Origin: Bacteroides sp.
GTDB taxonomy: Bacteria > Bacteroidota > Bacteroidia > Bacteroidales > Muribaculaceae
Direction: 5' to 3'
Assembly (NCBI GenBank): GCA_014801605.1
Contig: JAAVDU010000014.1
Coordinates: 50,495 to 56,611, forward strand
DNA length: 6,117 nt
The notes below the pieces were generated by a model. That model did not search any database and was not told the DNA's origin. It saw only the letters and a list, made by a program, of their open reading frames with translations. The number at the start of each line of letters is the position of its first letter. The first letter of the stretch is position 1. Shown one piece after another: positions 4,949 to 6,117 of the stretch. Both the position numbers and the translations under genes were made by a program.

Positions 4949-6117
4949 ATGCTGAAAAAGTTTTTCATGAACACGCTCTCATCGTTTATGGGTGCGTGGC
5001 TTGCCTTGGTGCTCTTCTGCGTGGTTGCCGTGCTGGTGGGAATCGGCGTAGTGTCCAAGCTGGGGTCTGCCGTCGGGAAGTCGCAGGAGATAAAGAGGGA
5101 GAGTGTGCTCGTAATAGATTTGAATGGACCGATAATCGAAAGGGAGATCCCCACAGAGTTTGATTATGTCTCCCTTCTGAAGGGGGATCTTGAACGTCCG
5201 GCCACACTCACTTCGCTTCTGACCGCTATCGGAGAGGCCAAGGTGAACGACAACATATCAGCTATCTATCTTAAGTGTGGAGGGGTGCAGGCTGCACCCG
5301 CCACTCTTAACGCGCTGCGAGATGCCCTGATTGATTTCCGTGAGGATGGCGAGAAGGATGTCATTGCCTATGGCGACTCCTATGGAATGGGCGACTATTT
5401 TGTGGCTTCGGTGGCCGACAAGATCTATCTTAATCCGGCCGGACAGGTGGAGCTGAAAGGGCTCGGGGGAACCAATATGTTCCTGAAAGGTCTTTTCGAT
5501 AAACTTGGCGTAGAATTTCAGGTAGTGAAGGTAGGCACCTACAAATCAGCTGTGGAGCCCTATATCAACACTGAGATGTCGGCTCCGGCACGTGCCCAGC
5601 TCGATACCCTCTACGGGAATATGTGGAGGTATATCACCGACAATATCCGCGTGGATAGAAAGATGATAAAGGATGACATCGACAGCCTTATCAACAACGA
5701 TTTTATCTTTATCCGCGATGCCGCTTACGACAAGGCTCATGGTCTTGTCGATGAGTTGTGCTATGAGAGCAGTATGGATACGATCGTGGCCGACATGATC
5801 GGAAAAGAGGTGAAGAAACTCAATTACGTATCACCCTCGGCTCTCCTTTCGCAGACTGACTGGGGCTCGGCTTACGCAGCCAATAAAAAAATAGCTGTCC
5901 TTTACGCCACAGGCGAGATTGTAGATGGGGGAGGGGCTGCGACAATCAATTATGAGAAACTTGTGCCCCAGATCATGAAGCTTGCCGACGACAAGACCGT
6001 ATTGGGTATGGTGCTTCGTGTCAACTCTCCCGGCGGTGCAGTCTTCGGGAGTGAGCAGATCGGTCAGGCATTGGATGCTTTCCAATCGAGAGGGAAGACA
6101 CTTGCTGTCTCGATGGG
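4949..6117 (+). CDS. sppA: Signal peptide peptidase SppA, 67K type, N-terminal 389 residues, cut by the right window edge
   Basis: Membrane-anchored serine protease that degrades cleaved signal peptides, with its catalytic part facing the periplasm. The start MLKKFFMNTL is positively charged and followed by one membrane segment at about 14-36 (FMGAWLALVLFCVVAVLVG), giving an N-in anchor. The protein is the long tandem form (E. coli about 618 residues). The N-terminal repeat carries MGDYFVASVADKIYLNPAG (147-165) and VGTYKSAVEPY (195-205), whose Lys199 corresponds to the catalytic general-base lysine of E. coli SppA. The second repeat begins near IAVLYATGEI (315-324) and includes VLRVNSPGGAVFGSEQI (355-371). 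The window ends at AVSMG, just before the region where the catalytic serine (SMxxxAASGGY in the family) is expected, so that residue cannot be checked. The frame is intact with no stop. It lies 96 bases after glmM on the same strand and is plausibly the last gene of the same group. Confidence 0.94.
   Translation, partial: MLKKFFMNTLSSFMGAWLALVLFCVVAVLVGIGVVSKLGSAVGKSQEIKRESVLVIDLNGPIIEREIPTEFDYVSLLKGDLERPATLTSLLTAIGEAKVNDNISAIYLKCGGVQAAPATLNALRDALIDFREDGEKDVIAYGDSYGMGDYFVASVADKIYLNPAGQVELKGLGGTNMFLKGLFDKLGVEFQVVKVGTYKSAVEPYINTEMSAPARAQLDTLYGNMWRYITDNIRVDRKMIKDDIDSLINNDFIFIRDAAYDKAHGLVDELCYESSMDTIVADMIGKEVKKLNYVSPSALLSQTDWGSAYAANKKIAVLYATGEIVDGGGAATINYEKLVPQIMKLADDKTVLGMVLRVNSPGGAVFGSEQIGQALDAFQSRGKTLAVSM

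Noticed and set aside
1..6117. Mobile element or defence island, suggested by the presence of a topB gene, which is common on conjugative elements
   Set aside because: No integrase, transposase, mobilisation gene, terminal repeat or composition shift is seen, and the neighbours are conserved housekeeping genes.

Overview
This window looks like ordinary chromosomal DNA of a Bacteroidota bacterium, most likely order Bacteroidales. The evidence is promoter-like -7 boxes of the form TAnnTTTG, A-rich gene leaders with little Shine-Dalgarno character, a DUF4827-like lipoprotein of a kind I know only from Bacteroidales, and Bacteroidales-like versions of TopB, MazG, a DHH/DHHA1 phosphoesterase and GlmM. 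GC content looks close to 50%, which would suit a gut Bacteroidales such as Muribaculaceae, but the family is a guess. I see no mobile element, CRISPR array, tRNA or rRNA.

Layout. The left quarter (about 1-1510) is read on the minus strand: mazG (NTP pyrophosphohydrolase, complete) followed by topB (DNA topoisomerase III, cut by the left edge). The mazG stop and topB start share an ATGA, so the two are almost certainly one transcript. A 157-base divergent intergenic region (1511-1667) carries two outward-facing TAnnTTTG boxes, at 1551-1558 (minus) and 1582-1589 (plus). The rest is read on the plus strand: a DHH/DHHA1 phosphoesterase of the NrnA type (1668-2717), a DUF4827-like lipoprotein (2831-3445), a GlmM-type phosphohexosamine mutase (3473-4852) and the N-terminal two-thirds of signal peptide peptidase SppA (4949 to the right edge). 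Gaps in this rightward group are 113, 27 and 96 bases.

How the genes work together. MazG (removal of non-canonical or excess NTPs) and TopB (DNA decatenation) share a transcript and a nucleic-acid maintenance theme. The rightward group mixes nucleotide turnover (NrnA-like), cell-wall precursor supply (GlmM) and envelope functions (lipoprotein, SppA). The DHH enzyme beside glmM recalls the known link between GlmM and c-di-AMP metabolism in other bacteria, but here that is only inference. The clearest non-coding structure is a perfect 13-bp stem with a 5-base loop across the glmM stop codon (4833-4863). It has no T-tract on the coding strand.

No new defence, mobile or biosynthetic system is visible. 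The points worth a second look are the lipoprotein of unknown function, the hairpin, the altered acidic motif in TopB and the DHH-glmM neighbourhood.
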